A stretch of 64,000 nucleotides of DNA, taken from positions 310,001 through 374,000 of the forward strand of contig CAWDTK010000019.1 in the NCBI GenBank assembly GCA_963805255.1, read 5' to 3'. Position 1 is the stretch's first letter. The number at the start of each line of letters is the position of its first letter. Positions 34,176-42,786 of the stretch are shown here, piece after piece. This stretch comes from Bog-532 sp963805255 (GTDB lineage Bacteria > Actinomycetota > Actinomycetes > Streptosporangiales > Streptosporangiaceae). The position numbers and the translations under genes were made by a program. Under the pieces are notes generated by a model, which saw nothing but the letters and a program-made list of their open reading frames with translations, made no database searches and was not told the DNA's origin.

Positions 34176-37100
34176 CTAAGCCCTCCGGAGCCAGAACCGC
34201 ACGCCGAGCAGGTCGTCGGTGTGCTCGGCGAACCCGGCGTTGCTGGTCTCCTCGGACGGCTGGCCGGGCTGGTAGCTGGTGGCGAGGACCTCGGCTGCGA
34301 TCACCGGTCCCTGCTCCGTCAGCGCGGCGGCAAGGTCCGGGCCGCTTGCCTCCCACCACAGCGCGATCCGGTCGGTGACGTCGAGCCCGTCGCTCTTCCG
34401 CGCGTCCTGGATGAGCCGGATCGCTTCCCGGGCCAGGCCCTCGCGGCGCAGTTCGGGGGTGAGCGTCACCTCCAGCGCCACCGTCTCACCGCCGTCGGTG
34501 GCGACGGTCCAGCCCGCCTTCGGTGTTTGCGTTACGATCACCTCGTCCTGGCCAAGGGACACGGATTCGCCGTTTACCGTGACCACCGTGGTGCCGGCGG
34601 TGCGCAGGCCCGCCGCGAGCGCCGCCGCGTCGGCGCTGGTGATCGCCTTCGCGACCGCCGGGGTCCGCTTGCCGAACCGGCCGCCCAGCGCCTTGTAGTT
34701 CGGCTTCACGGCATAGTCGACGAGCTCGACGTCGACCGTGGCCATCGTTTCCAGCGCGTGCACGTTCAGTTCCTCGGCGACCTGGGTGCGCAGCTCGGGC
34801 GGCAGCGACGCGAAACCCGCCGCGCCGATCAGCGCCCGCGCCAGCGGCTGCCGGATCTTGACCGTGGCGGCGGCCCGCGCCGAACGCCCCAGCTCGACCA
34901 GCCGGCGCGTCAGGGCCATGTCCGTGGACAGGCTCTCGTCGATCAGCGCGGCGTCGGCGACCGGCCAGCGGGCCAGGTGCACCGACTCCGGGGCCCCGGC
35001 GCCGCGCAGCGCGTTCCACACATAGTCGGTGAGGAACGGCGTGATCGGCGCCATCAGCCGGGTGACGGTCTCCAGGCACTCGTACAGCGTGGCGAACGCC
35101 GACGCGGACCCCGGGCTCCGTGGACCTTCCCAGAACCTACGGCGTGACCTGCGCACATACCAGTTGGACAGGTCATCGGTGAAGCCCGCGATGCGCCGGC
35201 CCGCGCCCGCGGTGTCGAAGCCCTCGAGGGCCGCGGTGACGTCCCGGACCAGCGTGTGCAGCTCGCTGAGGATCCACCGGTCCAGCACCGGCCGGTCCGC
35301 GGGCGCCGGCGCCTCGCCGAGCCGTTCCGGGCCCCAGGCGTTCCCGCCGGTGGCGGCCGCGTTGGCGTACAGGACCAGGAAGGAGACCGTGTTCCAGTAG
35401 GTGAGCAGGACCTTACGGACGATCTCCTCCAGCGCCGCGTGCCCCACGCGCCGCGTCGCCCACGGGGAACCGGACGCCGCGAAGAACCAGCGCAGCGCGT
35501 CCGCGCCGTGCGCCTCCATCAGCGGCAGCGGCTCCAGCACGTTGCCCAGGTGTTTACTCATCTTCCGGCCGTCCTCGTCCACGACGAGCCCGAGGCACAC
35601 CACGTTCTCGTACGACGACCGGCCGAACACGATCGTGCTGACCGCCATCAGCGAGTAGAACCAGCCGCGGGTCTGGTCGATCGCCTCGCAGATGAACTGC
35701 GCGGGGAAGGCCCGCTCGAACTCGGCCTCGTTCTGCCACGGTGCCCCGTGCCGTGCGAACGGCATCGAGCCGGAGTCGTACCAGGCGTCGATGACGTCGG
35801 GGACCCGGCGGGCCCGCGCGCCGCAATCCGGGCAGCCGAACGTCACCTCATCGACGAACGGCCGGTGCGGGTCGAGCCCGGACAGGTCCCGGCCGGCCAG
35901 CTCGGAAAGTTCCGCCCGCGAGCCGACGCACGTGGTGTGCCCGTTCTCGCACTCCCACAGCGGCAGCGGCGTGCCCCAGTACCGCGTCCGCGACAGCGCC
36001 CAGTCCACGTTGTTGCGCAGCCACTCGCCGTACCGGCCGTACTTGATGTTCGGCGGGTACCAGCTCGTCCGCTCGTTCTCGCTGAGCAGCTGCTCCTTTA
36101 CGGCCGTGGTGCGGATGTACCAGGACGGCAGCGCGTAGTAGATGAGCGGCGTGTGGCAGCGCCAGCAGTGCGGGTAGCTGTGCTCGTACCGGTCGTGCCT
36201 GAACAGCAGGCCGCGGTCGGCGAGGTCCTGGATCAGCCGGGGGTCGGCGTCCTTGAAGAACATGCCGCCCACCATGGGCACGGTGTCCTCGAACCGGCCG
36301 TCGGGGCGGATCGGGTTGACCACCGGCAGCCCGTGCGCGCGTGACGTCTGCATGTCATCCGCGCCGAACGCGGGCGCCAAGTGCACCAGGCCGGTGCCGT
36401 CTTCGGTGGTCACGAACGACCCGGGCACCACAATGTGCGCGTCCGGGATGTCAATGAGATGGAACGGCTTGTCGTAGGTGGCGCCGACCAGCTCGCGGCC
36501 CGGGAAACGCGCCACGACGTCCCAGCCCTCGCCAAGAACGTTCGGCATCAGGGCCTCGGCCACCACCACGCGGTCGCCGTCGCGCGCCCGGCGCGCCACG
36601 ACGTAGGTTACGTCGGGGTGTACGGCCACGGCGGTGTTGGACACCAGCGTCCACGGCGTCGTCGTCCAGACCAGCAGGTCAGTGTCGGCCAGGTGCGGGC
36701 CGGCCAGGTGCGGGTCTGCGCCCTCCGGCATGCTGGTCAGCGGGAAGCGCACCGTGACCGAGGGATCCGTGACGGTCTGGTAGACGCCGGGCTGGCCCAT
36801 CTCGTGGTCGGACAGCGGGGTGCCGCAGCGCGGGCAGTACGGGCTGATCCGGAAGTCGCGGACCAGCAGGCCCTTTTCGTATACGTCCGTCAGCGACCAC
36901 CAGACCGACTCGATGTAGGACGGGTCCATGGTCCGGTACGCCTTGGACAGATCGATCCAGTAACCCATCCGCTCGGTCAGGTCGGTGAACGCGTCCACGT
37001 GCCGGAGCACCGACTCGCGGCACCTCGCGTTGAATTCGGTGATGCCGTACGCCTCGATGTCCTTCTTGCCGGAGATGCCCAGCTCGCGCTCGACGGCCAC

Positions 37101-37469
37101 CTCGACCGGCAGGCCGTGGCAGTCCCAGCCGGCCTGGCGCGGCACGTGGAAACCCTGCATCGTCTTGAACCGCGGGAACACGTCCTTGAAGACCCGTGCC
37201 TCCACGTGGTGGACGCCCGGCATGCCGTTGGCGGTCGGCGGTCCCTCGTAGAACGTCCAGGGCAGGCCGCCTTCGGTCTGCTTCAGCGAGCGCTCGAAGA
37301 CGCCGGCGTCCTGCCAGCGGACCAGCATCTCGCGCTCGACCGCGGGCAGGTCGATCTGGGCCGGCAGCGCAGGGAAACGCGGCGTGCGGCCGTCCGCGTC
37401 CGGCGCGGTGCCGTCCGGCCGGGGCACGCTGCCGTCCGGCTGCGGCGCGGTATCGGATGCCTGCGACAT
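34176..37469 (-). CDS. ileS: Isoleucyl-tRNA synthetase (type 2, eukaryote-like)
   Basis: Charges tRNA-Ile. 1097 residues. The ATP-site region reads GPPTANGMPGVHHVEARVFK, where HHVE is in the place of HIGH, and the second signature is DEDGRKMSKHLGN (KMSKS variant). The editing domain lies between them and the anticodon-binding domain begins near FTDDLSNWYVRRSRRRFW. This arrangement is the larger type 2 enzyme known from actinobacteria and eukaryotes. ATG at 37469 lies 11 bases after GGAGG, which is held in the T-box sequestrator. An upstream in-frame TTG (37490) lies within that hairpin and is unlikely to be used. Confidence 0.96.
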   Translation of the reverse strand: MSQASDTAPQPDGSVPRPDGTAPDADGRTPRFPALPAQIDLPAVEREMLVRWQDAGVFERSLKQTEGGLPWTFYEGPPTANGMPGVHHVEARVFKDVFPRFKTMQGFHVPRQAGWDCHGLPVEVAVERELGISGKKDIEAYGITEFNARCRESVLRHVDAFTDLTERMGYWIDLSKAYRTMDPSYIESVWWSLTDVYEKGLLVRDFRISPYCPRCGTPLSDHEMGQPGVYQTVTDPSVTVRFPLTSMPEGADPHLAGPHLADTDLLVWTTTPWTLVSNTAVAVHPDVTYVVARRARDGDRVVVAEALMPNVLGEGWDVVARFPGRELVGATYDKPFHLIDIPDAHIVVPGSFVTTEDGTGLVHLAPAFGADDMQTSRAHGLPVVNPIRPDGRFEDTVPMVGGMFFKDADPRLIQDLADRGLLFRHDRYEHSYPHCWRCHTPLIYYALPSWYIRTTAVKEQLLSENERTSWYPPNIKYGRYGEWLRNNVDWALSRTRYWGTPLPLWECENGHTTCVGSRAELSELAGRDLSGLDPHRPFVDEVTFGCPDCGARARRVPDVIDAWYDSGSMPFARHGAPWQNEAEFERAFPAQFICEAIDQTRGWFYSLMAVSTIVFGRSSYENVVCLGLVVDEDGRKMSKHLGNVLEPLPLMEAHGADALRWFFAASGSPWATRRVGHAALEEIVRKVLLTYWNTVSFLVLYANAAATGGNAWGPERLGEAPAPADRPVLDRWILSELHTLVRDVTAALEGFDTAGAGRRIAGFTDDLSNWYVRRSRRRFWEGPRSPGSASAFATLYECLETVTRLMAPITPFLTDYVWNALRGAGAPESVHLARWPVADAALIDESLSTDMALTRRLVELGRSARAAATVKIRQPLARALIGAAGFASLPPELRTQVAEELNVHALETMATVDVELVDYAVKPNYKALGGRFGKRTPAVAKAITSADAAALAAGLRTAGTTVVTVNGESVSLGQDEVIVTQTPKAGWTVATDGGETVALEVTLTPELRREGLAREAIRLIQDARKSDGLDVTDRIALWWEASGPDLAAALTEQGPVIAAEVLATSYQPGQPSEETSNAGFAEHTDDLLGVRFWLRRA

Positions 37470-37480
37470 GGTGGGTTTGG

Positions 37481-37736
37481 CCTCCAGCAATTCCGAACGG
37501 ACCTTGCTGGAGGGACGAGTCCGCCGTGCGGCGTTCCCGCGGTACCACCCTCCTTGGCCGCCGCCACGGTGCGGCGCTCAGGTGAGCTCCGGATGGCGGA
37601 CGGCCCTCTCGAGGATCCCTGCGGCCGGTTCTACTGGGCCCGCGCCGCGTCCGGGGGGACAAAAGTGGGTGCTGGGCCGTTCTTCCGGCGGCTCCGGGGT
37701 GATCTGGTCCGCTGGGCCTGCCTCCGGGCTCGCACC
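37481..37736 (-). promoter_or_regulatory. T-box riboswitch, translational type, Ile-specific
   Basis: A tRNA-sensing leader for ileS. A short Stem I is closed by GGTGC/GCACC (37732-37736 with 37668-37672) and contains an ATC specifier (complement of 37701-37703). The universal T-box AGGGTGGTACCGCG lies at 37538-37551. Two exclusive folds are visible. In the sequestrator, CCTCCAGCAA (complement of 37504-37513) pairs with TTGCTGGAGG (complement of 37481-37490) and hides the GGAGG ribosome site. In the antisequestrator, the T-box GGAGGG pairs with the same CCTCC. Uncharged tRNA-Ile should favour the second fold and turn translation on. The short Stem I matches known actinobacterial ileS T-boxes. 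Confidence 0.9.
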
Positions 37737-37886
37737 ATCCCCGGATCGCTCCTGGCCGACTGTCAGCGGCAGCTGTCCCCATCAACGCCGTGCAGGATTT
37801 CAGGATATCTGACAAGGCTTCGCGAGCCGAACTTATTCCGGGATGCGGAGTGCATTCGCGGAGCCGGGCCGGCCGAAGTTCCCGGC

Positions 37887-37980
37887 GTGGGTTCCCGGTG
37901 TGGGATCCCGCCGTGGGTTCCCGGTGTGGGATCCCGCCGTGGGTTCCCGGTGTGGGATCCCGGTGTGGGTTCCCGGTGTG
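37887..37980. repeat. Tandem 26-bp repeat (two 13-bp halves)
   Basis: About 3.6 copies of a 26-bp unit start at 37887, 37913, 37939 and 37965. Each is two related 13-mers, GTGGGTTCCCGGT and GTGGGATCCCGCC. It lies between the divergent ileS leader and the TraR/DksA-like gene. All frames are open through it, but no gene is supported. The remainder of 37737-38103 shows nothing I recognise. Confidence 0.9.
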
Positions 37981-38103
37981 AGCGGGCGGAATCCCCGGGC
38001 CGTGAGCGAACCGGCATCTCATTTGCGGAGAAACGCGATGTGACTTATTCTCCGTTGACCGTTCACATTCATGATCATCTATAACCCGTCGTGGAGGCGC
38101 ACG

Positions 38104-38523
38104 ATGACCATTGCCCCGCGGTCCGAGGCCGCAACTCTTCCGGTGCGGCCAGGGGAGAAGCCGTGGACCGCCTCCGAACTCGCCGAGGTGCGGGAAACGC
38201 TGGAGGCGGACGCCGCCGGCCTGCGGCGCGACATCGAGCAGGCCGAGTCGCAGATCGCCGACCGGCTGGTGGACGGCATCCGTGACGCGGGAGACGACGA
38301 GGCTGACACGGGGGCCAAGACGTTCGAGCGCGAGCACGAGTTTGCGATGACGAGCAACGCCCGCCGTCTTCTCGACCAGACCGAGCGGGCCCTCAGCCGG
38401 ATCGATGCGGGAACATATGGAGCGTGCGAATCCTGCGGCCAGCCAATAGGCAAGGCGCGGCTAATGGCGTTCCCGCGCGCGGTACTGTGCGTGACGTGCA
38501 AAATGCGCGAAGAACGCCGCTGA
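38104..38523 (+). CDS. TraR/DksA C4-type zinc finger protein
   Basis: A 139-residue protein with an N-terminal coiled coil (ELAEVRETLEADAAGLRRDI) and a C-terminal C4 zinc finger, CESCG with a partner CVTCK 17 residues later (C-x2-C-x17-C-x2-C). It has the general shape of DksA-like RNA polymerase binding factors, but whether it has their acidic tip activity cannot be told. ATG at 38104 is chosen because GGAGG lies seven bases upstream; ATG at 38071 is an alternative. It sits between ileS and lspA as in Streptomyces-type genomes. Confidence 0.88.
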   Translation: MTIAPRSEAATLPVRPGEKPWTASELAEVRETLEADAAGLRRDIEQAESQIADRLVDGIRDAGDDEADTGAKTFEREHEFAMTSNARRLLDQTERALSRIDAGTYGACESCGQPIGKARLMAFPRAVLCVTCKMREERR

Positions 38524-39233
38524 CGGCGGAGGAGCCGGCGCGTTCCGCCCCAGGGGAAACCCGGCCGCCGGCGCAGGGCGAAACCCAGGATTCGGCGCGT
38601 TCCGTCCGGGGGGAGACCCCGGAGCCGGCGTTGCCTGCGGGACGGAAGCTTCCCGTCGTGGTCGGGGTGGCGCTAGCCGTGCTGGCCCTGGACGTGGTCA
38701 CCAAGCTGATCGTCGTCCGCACGATGTCCGGCCACCCCCCGATCCGGTTGCTGGATGGCTTCCTGACGCTGCTGCTGCTGCGCAACAGCGGGGCGGCGTT
38801 CAGCATCGGGACCTCGATGACGATCGTGTTCACGGCGATCGCGGCCGCGGTCATCGTCTACATTCTCCGGGCGGCCCGCAGGCTGCGGAGCCTGCCGTGG
38901 GCGATCACGCTCGGGCTGCTGCTCGGCGGGGCGACCGGGAACCTCGCCGACCGGATCTTCCGCTCGCCGGGGCTGTTCCGCGGGGACGTGGTCGACTGGA
39001 TCGAATTGCCGCACTGGCCCGTGTTCAACCTCGCCGACTCCGCCATCGTGTGCGGCGGAGCGCTTGCGGTCCTGCTGGCCATGCGCGGCGTGCGGCTGGA
39101 CGGCACCCGGGAAGGCGCGGAGGACCAGACCGGTGCGGGGGATCAGGCCACGCGGGCTACGGAGGACACGGAGGGCGGGGATGACGGCGCCCCGCCAGCG
39201 TTATCTGCCGGTTCCCGAGGGCCTCGATGGTGA
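38487..39233 (+). CDS. lspA: Lipoprotein signal peptidase (signal peptidase II)
   Basis: Cleaves the signal peptide of prolipoproteins at the lipid-modified Cys. A 50-residue variable N-tail precedes four transmembrane helices. The catalytic aspartates lie in GNLADRIFR and FNLADSAIVCG, and LLRNSGAAFSIG and DVVDWIELPHWPVFN are family motifs. The start is uncertain: GTG 38487 overlaps the preceding gene by 37 bases; GTG 38496 and a GTG at 38424 are also in frame. The end overlaps rluD by 53 bases. Confidence 0.9.
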   Translation: MRDVQNARRTPLTAEEPARSAPGETRPPAQGETQDSARSVRGETPEPALPAGRKLPVVVGVALAVLALDVVTKLIVVRTMSGHPPIRLLDGFLTLLLLRNSGAAFSIGTSMTIVFTAIAAAVIVYILRAARRLRSLPWAITLGLLLGGATGNLADRIFRSPGLFRGDVVDWIELPHWPVFNLADSAIVCGGALAVLLAMRGVRLDGTREGAEDQTGAGDQATRATEDTEGGDDGAPPALSAGSRGPRW

Positions 39234-40107
39234 GCGGCTCGACGCCGCCCTGGCCCGGATGTTCGGCCTGTCCCGGTCCAGAGCCGCCGAACTGATCAGT
39301 GACGGCATGGTGCTGGTCGACGGGCATCCCGCGGCCAAATCGGACCGGGTCACGGCGGGCGAGCCGCTGGAGGTGACGTTGCCCACTCCGCGCCCGGTGC
39401 AGCCTCCGCGTGCGGTGGAGGGCCTGAACGTCGTCTACGAGGATGACGACATCATGGTGGTGGACAAGCCGACCGGCGTGGCCGCGCACCCCGCGCCCGG
39501 CTGGAACGGTCCGACCGTGATCGGTGGCCTGCTGGCCAGCGGTCACGCGATCGCCACCAGCGGTGCGGCCGAACGCCAGGGCATCGTGCACCGGCTGGAT
39601 GCGAACACCACCGGCCTGATGGCCGTGGCCAAGAGCGAGCCTGCCTACAGCGCCCTGAAACGGGCGTTCCGCGAGCGTACAGTGGAAAAGCGCTATCACG
39701 CGGTCGTGCAGGGGCACCCGGATCCGCTGCGCGGCACCATCGACGCGCCGATCGGCAGGCACCCGTCGGGCGACGGCCGGTTCGCGGTGGCCGGGGGACG
39801 TCCCAGTGTCACCCACTACGACACGATCGAGGCCTTCCGCGGCGCCAGCCTGGTCGATGTCGGGCTGGAGACGGGCCGGACCCATCAGATCCGCGTTCAC
39901 ATGGCCGCGATCAGGCACCCGTGCGTGGGCGATCTGCTCTACGGCGCGGATCCGGTCCTGGCGGACCAGTTGGGGCTGCACCGCCAGTGGCTGCACGCCG
40001 TCAGCCTCGCTTTCGATCATCCGGCCGACGGCCGGTGGGTCGAGTTCCGCAGCGATTACCCGCCCGACCTCGCGCATGCCCTAGACGTCCTCCGCGCCGA
40101 GAATTAG
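39181..40107 (+). CDS. rluD: RluA/RluD-type pseudouridine synthase
   Basis: Converts uridines of 23S rRNA to pseudouridine. 308 residues. An N-terminal S4 RNA-binding domain (GERLDAALARMFGLSRSRAAELI) is followed by the catalytic domain with the active Asp in GIVHRLDANTTGLM and the family motif LETGRTHQIRVHM. ATG at 39181 has GGAGGGCGGGG upstream and lies within the end of lspA, so the genes are coupled. The stop is followed 32 bases later by a tandem repeat. Confidence 0.92.
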   Translation: MTAPRQRYLPVPEGLDGERLDAALARMFGLSRSRAAELISDGMVLVDGHPAAKSDRVTAGEPLEVTLPTPRPVQPPRAVEGLNVVYEDDDIMVVDKPTGVAAHPAPGWNGPTVIGGLLASGHAIATSGAAERQGIVHRLDANTTGLMAVAKSEPAYSALKRAFRERTVEKRYHAVVQGHPDPLRGTIDAPIGRHPSGDGRFAVAGGRPSVTHYDTIEAFRGASLVDVGLETGRTHQIRVHMAAIRHPCVGDLLYGADPVLADQLGLHRQWLHAVSLAFDHPADGRWVEFRSDYPPDLAHALDVLRAEN

Positions 40108-40139
40108 CTGTTAGCCCGGTCGGCGAGCCGCATCTCATG

Positions 40140-40305
40140 TTCCGGTGGCCCGGGTCGGTGTTCCGGTGGCCCGGGTCGGTGTTCCGGTGGCCCGGGTCGG
40201 TGTTCCGGTGGCCCGGGTCGGTGTTCCGGTGGCCCGGGTCGGTGTTCCGGTGGCCCGGGTCGGTGTCCGGTGGCCCGGGTCGGTGTCCGGTGGCCCGGGT
40301 CGGTG
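40140..40305. repeat. Eight-copy 21/20-bp tandem array after rluD
   Basis: Six units of 21 bp begin at 40140 (each starting TTCCGGTGGCCCGGGTCGGT), followed by two 20-bp units that each lack one T. The array is flanked on both sides by near-identical sequence (CTCATGTTCCGGTGGC at 40134 and 40314). It lies between converging rluD and the HNH gene. The change from 21 to 20 bp argues against coding. Confidence 0.93.
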
Positions 40306-40374
40306 TTCCGCACCTCATGTTCCGGTGGCACAACCCGATGCCCTCACGCACTGGTGCTGAGGGAAGCCGGGGCG

Positions 40375-42676
40375 TCACACCGCGTACTGGGCGGGGCCGG
40401 TGGTATAGGTGCGCCCGGCTGGCGTCGTCCAGGTATGGTAGCCGGGCAGGTCCTGTTCGAGGCGCCAGCCGTGAGCTTGCTTCATATGATGGTGGTGCCG
40501 GCACCGGGACCCCGCGTTACAGGCGCAGGTCCGTCCGCCCTGATCCCACGGGACTGCGTGCTCGAAGTCACATCGGCGGGCCGCCCGGCGGCACGGCGGC
40601 CAGGTGCACTCGCCGTCGCGGACCTGGACCAGGTGCCGCAGTGTGTCGCTGGGCTCGTAACCGGCCGATTCGTGGCGGTGGTCGCAGTCAGTGATCGCCA
40701 GCGGCTCGATACCGACCAGAAGTTCCCGGCCTCCCCCCGGCCGCAGTCGCCAGCGTCCGTACCCGCCCGGGGGCCCGTTGCCGTGCTCCCGGGTAAACGC
40801 GGTACCGCCCCGGTCGCCTGGTCCGCCCCCGGCTGGCGGACTCCCCCTATCTGGCGAGCTGGCCCCGGCTGGCGGGCGGCTGCGGGCGGTCCGCGCGCAG
40901 CCGTGGGCGGCGGGATGGCCGTGTTCGTCGGTTACCGTCACGCACCAGGTGGTCCGGGGATTCCTGGCGGCGGAACCGGCCAGGGTACGGGCCAGAGCCG
41001 GGTCGATCGCACCAAGTCCGCCGGCCTCACCGGGCCGTTCGGCCCGGCCGAGCAGCGTGGTGAGCGGGATGGTCAGATTGATGCGTGCGGCGATCCCCGC
41101 GAAGGAATCCGTCGTGCTGCTATCTTGGCCGCCGAACCCCGGCCGGTCCGGACCCAAGCCCCCCGTGCGGGCCTCGCCCGGATCGCCTCCGCCCGCACTC
41201 AGGTCGCCTTCGCCCGTGCCGCCTTCGCCCGTGCCGCCTTCGCCCGTGCCGCCTTCGCCCGTGCCGCCTTCGCCCGTGCCGCCTTCGCCCGTGCCGCCTT
41301 CGCCCGTGCCGCCTTCGCCCGTGCCGCCTTCGCCCGTGCCGCCTTCGCCCGTGCCGCCTTCGCCCGTGCCGCCTTCGCCCGTGCCGCCTTCGCCCGTGCC
41401 GCCTTCGCCCGTGCCGCCTTCGCCTGTGCCGCCTTCGCCTGTGCCGCCTTCGCCTGTGCCGCCTTCGCCTGTGCCGCCTTCGCCCGTGCCGCCTTCGCCC
41501 GTGCCGCCTTCGCCCGTGCCGCCTTCGCCCGTGCCGCCTTCGCCCGTGCCGCCTTCGCCCGTGTTGCCTCGGCCGGGGGCACCACCGGTTTCTTGTCTGG
41601 CCGCAGGATCGCTGACGTCGCGCGGGCTCGCCGGATGGGAGCGGACGCCCAGGGCCAGGTCGAGGAACGCGCGGGCACGGAGCCGGTCCAGGGTGCCCTC
41701 CAGCCCGGCCGCTTTCAGTTCCCGCGCATAGGCGGTGATGCGCTGGTCGGCGGCCAGCGCCTCGGCCGGTGGAAGGTCCCGGCCGCACAGCGCCGCGGTG
41801 CCGGCGTCTTCGCGCCAGAGTTCCACCCGCGCGTCCCGTTGCGCCTTTTCCCGCCGGGCCTGTGCGGCGCCAGGATTGACCGCCGCCACGGCACGGGCGA
41901 TCGCCACCCGCAGCTGTCCCGGAGTCTTGCTGGCCACGTCGTGCAGGACCAGGGCCTCGGCGGCCGCCGCGTCAGGCGGAATCCAGGACCCGCGTGACAT
42001 CGGCGATGATCCGCGCTTTGTAGACGTCGATGGCCCCATCGCGCAGGGCGCGGGCCGTGCCGCGCAGTCGGCTCGCGAGATCATAAGCCAAGGTGAGAGC
42101 CTTCTCGGCGGCCTGCCCGGACGTTGCGGTCGCCGCAGCGAGCTCGTCCCCGCAGAACTTTCCCCACGCGGTCGGTATCGCGCCCGGCCCGGCCGGCTGA
42201 CATCCGGGAGCGGGGCGGCGTCTGATCAGCTCCGCGATCACCGCGAGCTTCCGTTCGCCGGCCCACGATTCGATCCGATCCCAGGCACGCAGAACACCGA
42301 TCAACTGATCATCGGTCGCACCGTCGCAGCGGCCGTCCGGCCCGGTTGCATCGTCGGCGAATCCCACCAGAGCCACACACGGCCGCATGGTATCCAGCAC
42401 ATCGCCGGAGGTGAAACCCGCCGCCGGGCCCGCCGCCAGGGATGACGGACCGGGCACTGAACCGTCCCGCGACAGGAACCCGGCGTCTATGACCTCTGGT
42501 GCTGTTTCCGCGGCCTCCCGCGCCAGGGCCTCCCGCGCCAGTCCCTCGCCGTCAAGCGGATCGCCTATATCCGCCCGCCCCGAGCTGCCCAGACCCCAGT
42601 CCTCGCCGCCGACGCCTCCGTCGTCCCAGTCCCAGCCATCTAAGGTCCACGCGTCGTCGTGTTCGTCCGCTGACAC
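40375..42676 (-). CDS. DUF222/HNH endonuclease (13E12-type), repeat-expanded and frameshifted
   Basis: About 766 residues when repaired. The N-terminal half carries a DUF222 helical domain (AWDRIESWAGERKLAVIAEL, ALRDGAIDVYKARIIADVTR). The C-terminus is an HNH nuclease with GECTWPPCRR, DFEHAVPWDQGG and SRCRHHHHMKQ. A run of about 24 TGEGG repeats lies between them. The frame breaks near 41980: changing GGATTCC to GGATCC gives VLDPPDAAAAEA and joins both halves. GTG at 42676 follows GGAGGTG. Such proteins are common, multicopy and fast-evolving in actinobacteria; the cellular role is unclear. Confidence 0.82.
41206..41565. repeat. 24-copy 15-bp array within the HNH gene
   Basis: Twenty-three 15-bp units (GCCTTCGCCCGTGCC on the plus strand) plus one diverged unit. 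Four adjacent units (41416-41475) carry the same C-to-T variant (GCCTGTGCC). On the coding strand it gives about 120 residues of TGEGG. Confidence 0.97.
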
Positions 42677-42709
42677 GAGCCACCTCCGAGCCGGATAAAT
42701 TCGTCTGTA

Positions 42710-42772
42710 TTTTCGAATAGACTATCAGGTCGCCTCGGGTTGGTCTAGTATTATCGATAGTGTTTTCGATAG
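42710..42772. promoter_or_regulatory. Three TTWTCGA(A)TAG direct repeats in a divergent AT-rich gap
   Basis: TTTTCGAATAG (42710-42720), TTATCGATAG (42751-42760) and TTTTCGATAG (42763-42772) lie in an AT-rich stretch between the HNH gene (minus) and the next ORF (plus). The sequence is not an actinobacterial LexA box. It looks like an operator cluster, but the binding protein is unknown. Confidence 0.4.
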
Positions 42773-42786
42773 AAGGGCGGCGGATC

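Noticed and set aside
37486..37490. Upstream TTG start for ileS
   Set aside because: It lies inside the T-box sequestrator hairpin, upstream of the GGAGG ribosome site, so ATG 37469 is the sensible start.
40140..40305. CRISPR array
   Set aside because: Units are contiguous with no unique spacers between them, and no cas genes are present. The same holds for every other repeat array in the window.
41085..41615. LRPCR repeat ORF opposite the HNH gene
   Set aside because: A frame artefact of the 15-bp array; the true coding strand is fixed by the DUF222 and HNH motifs on the minus strand.
42700..42780. SOS (LexA) box upstream of the HNH gene
   Set aside because: The repeats read TTTTCGAATAG/TTTTCGATAG and lack the paired CGAAC/GTTCG halves of the actinobacterial LexA box.
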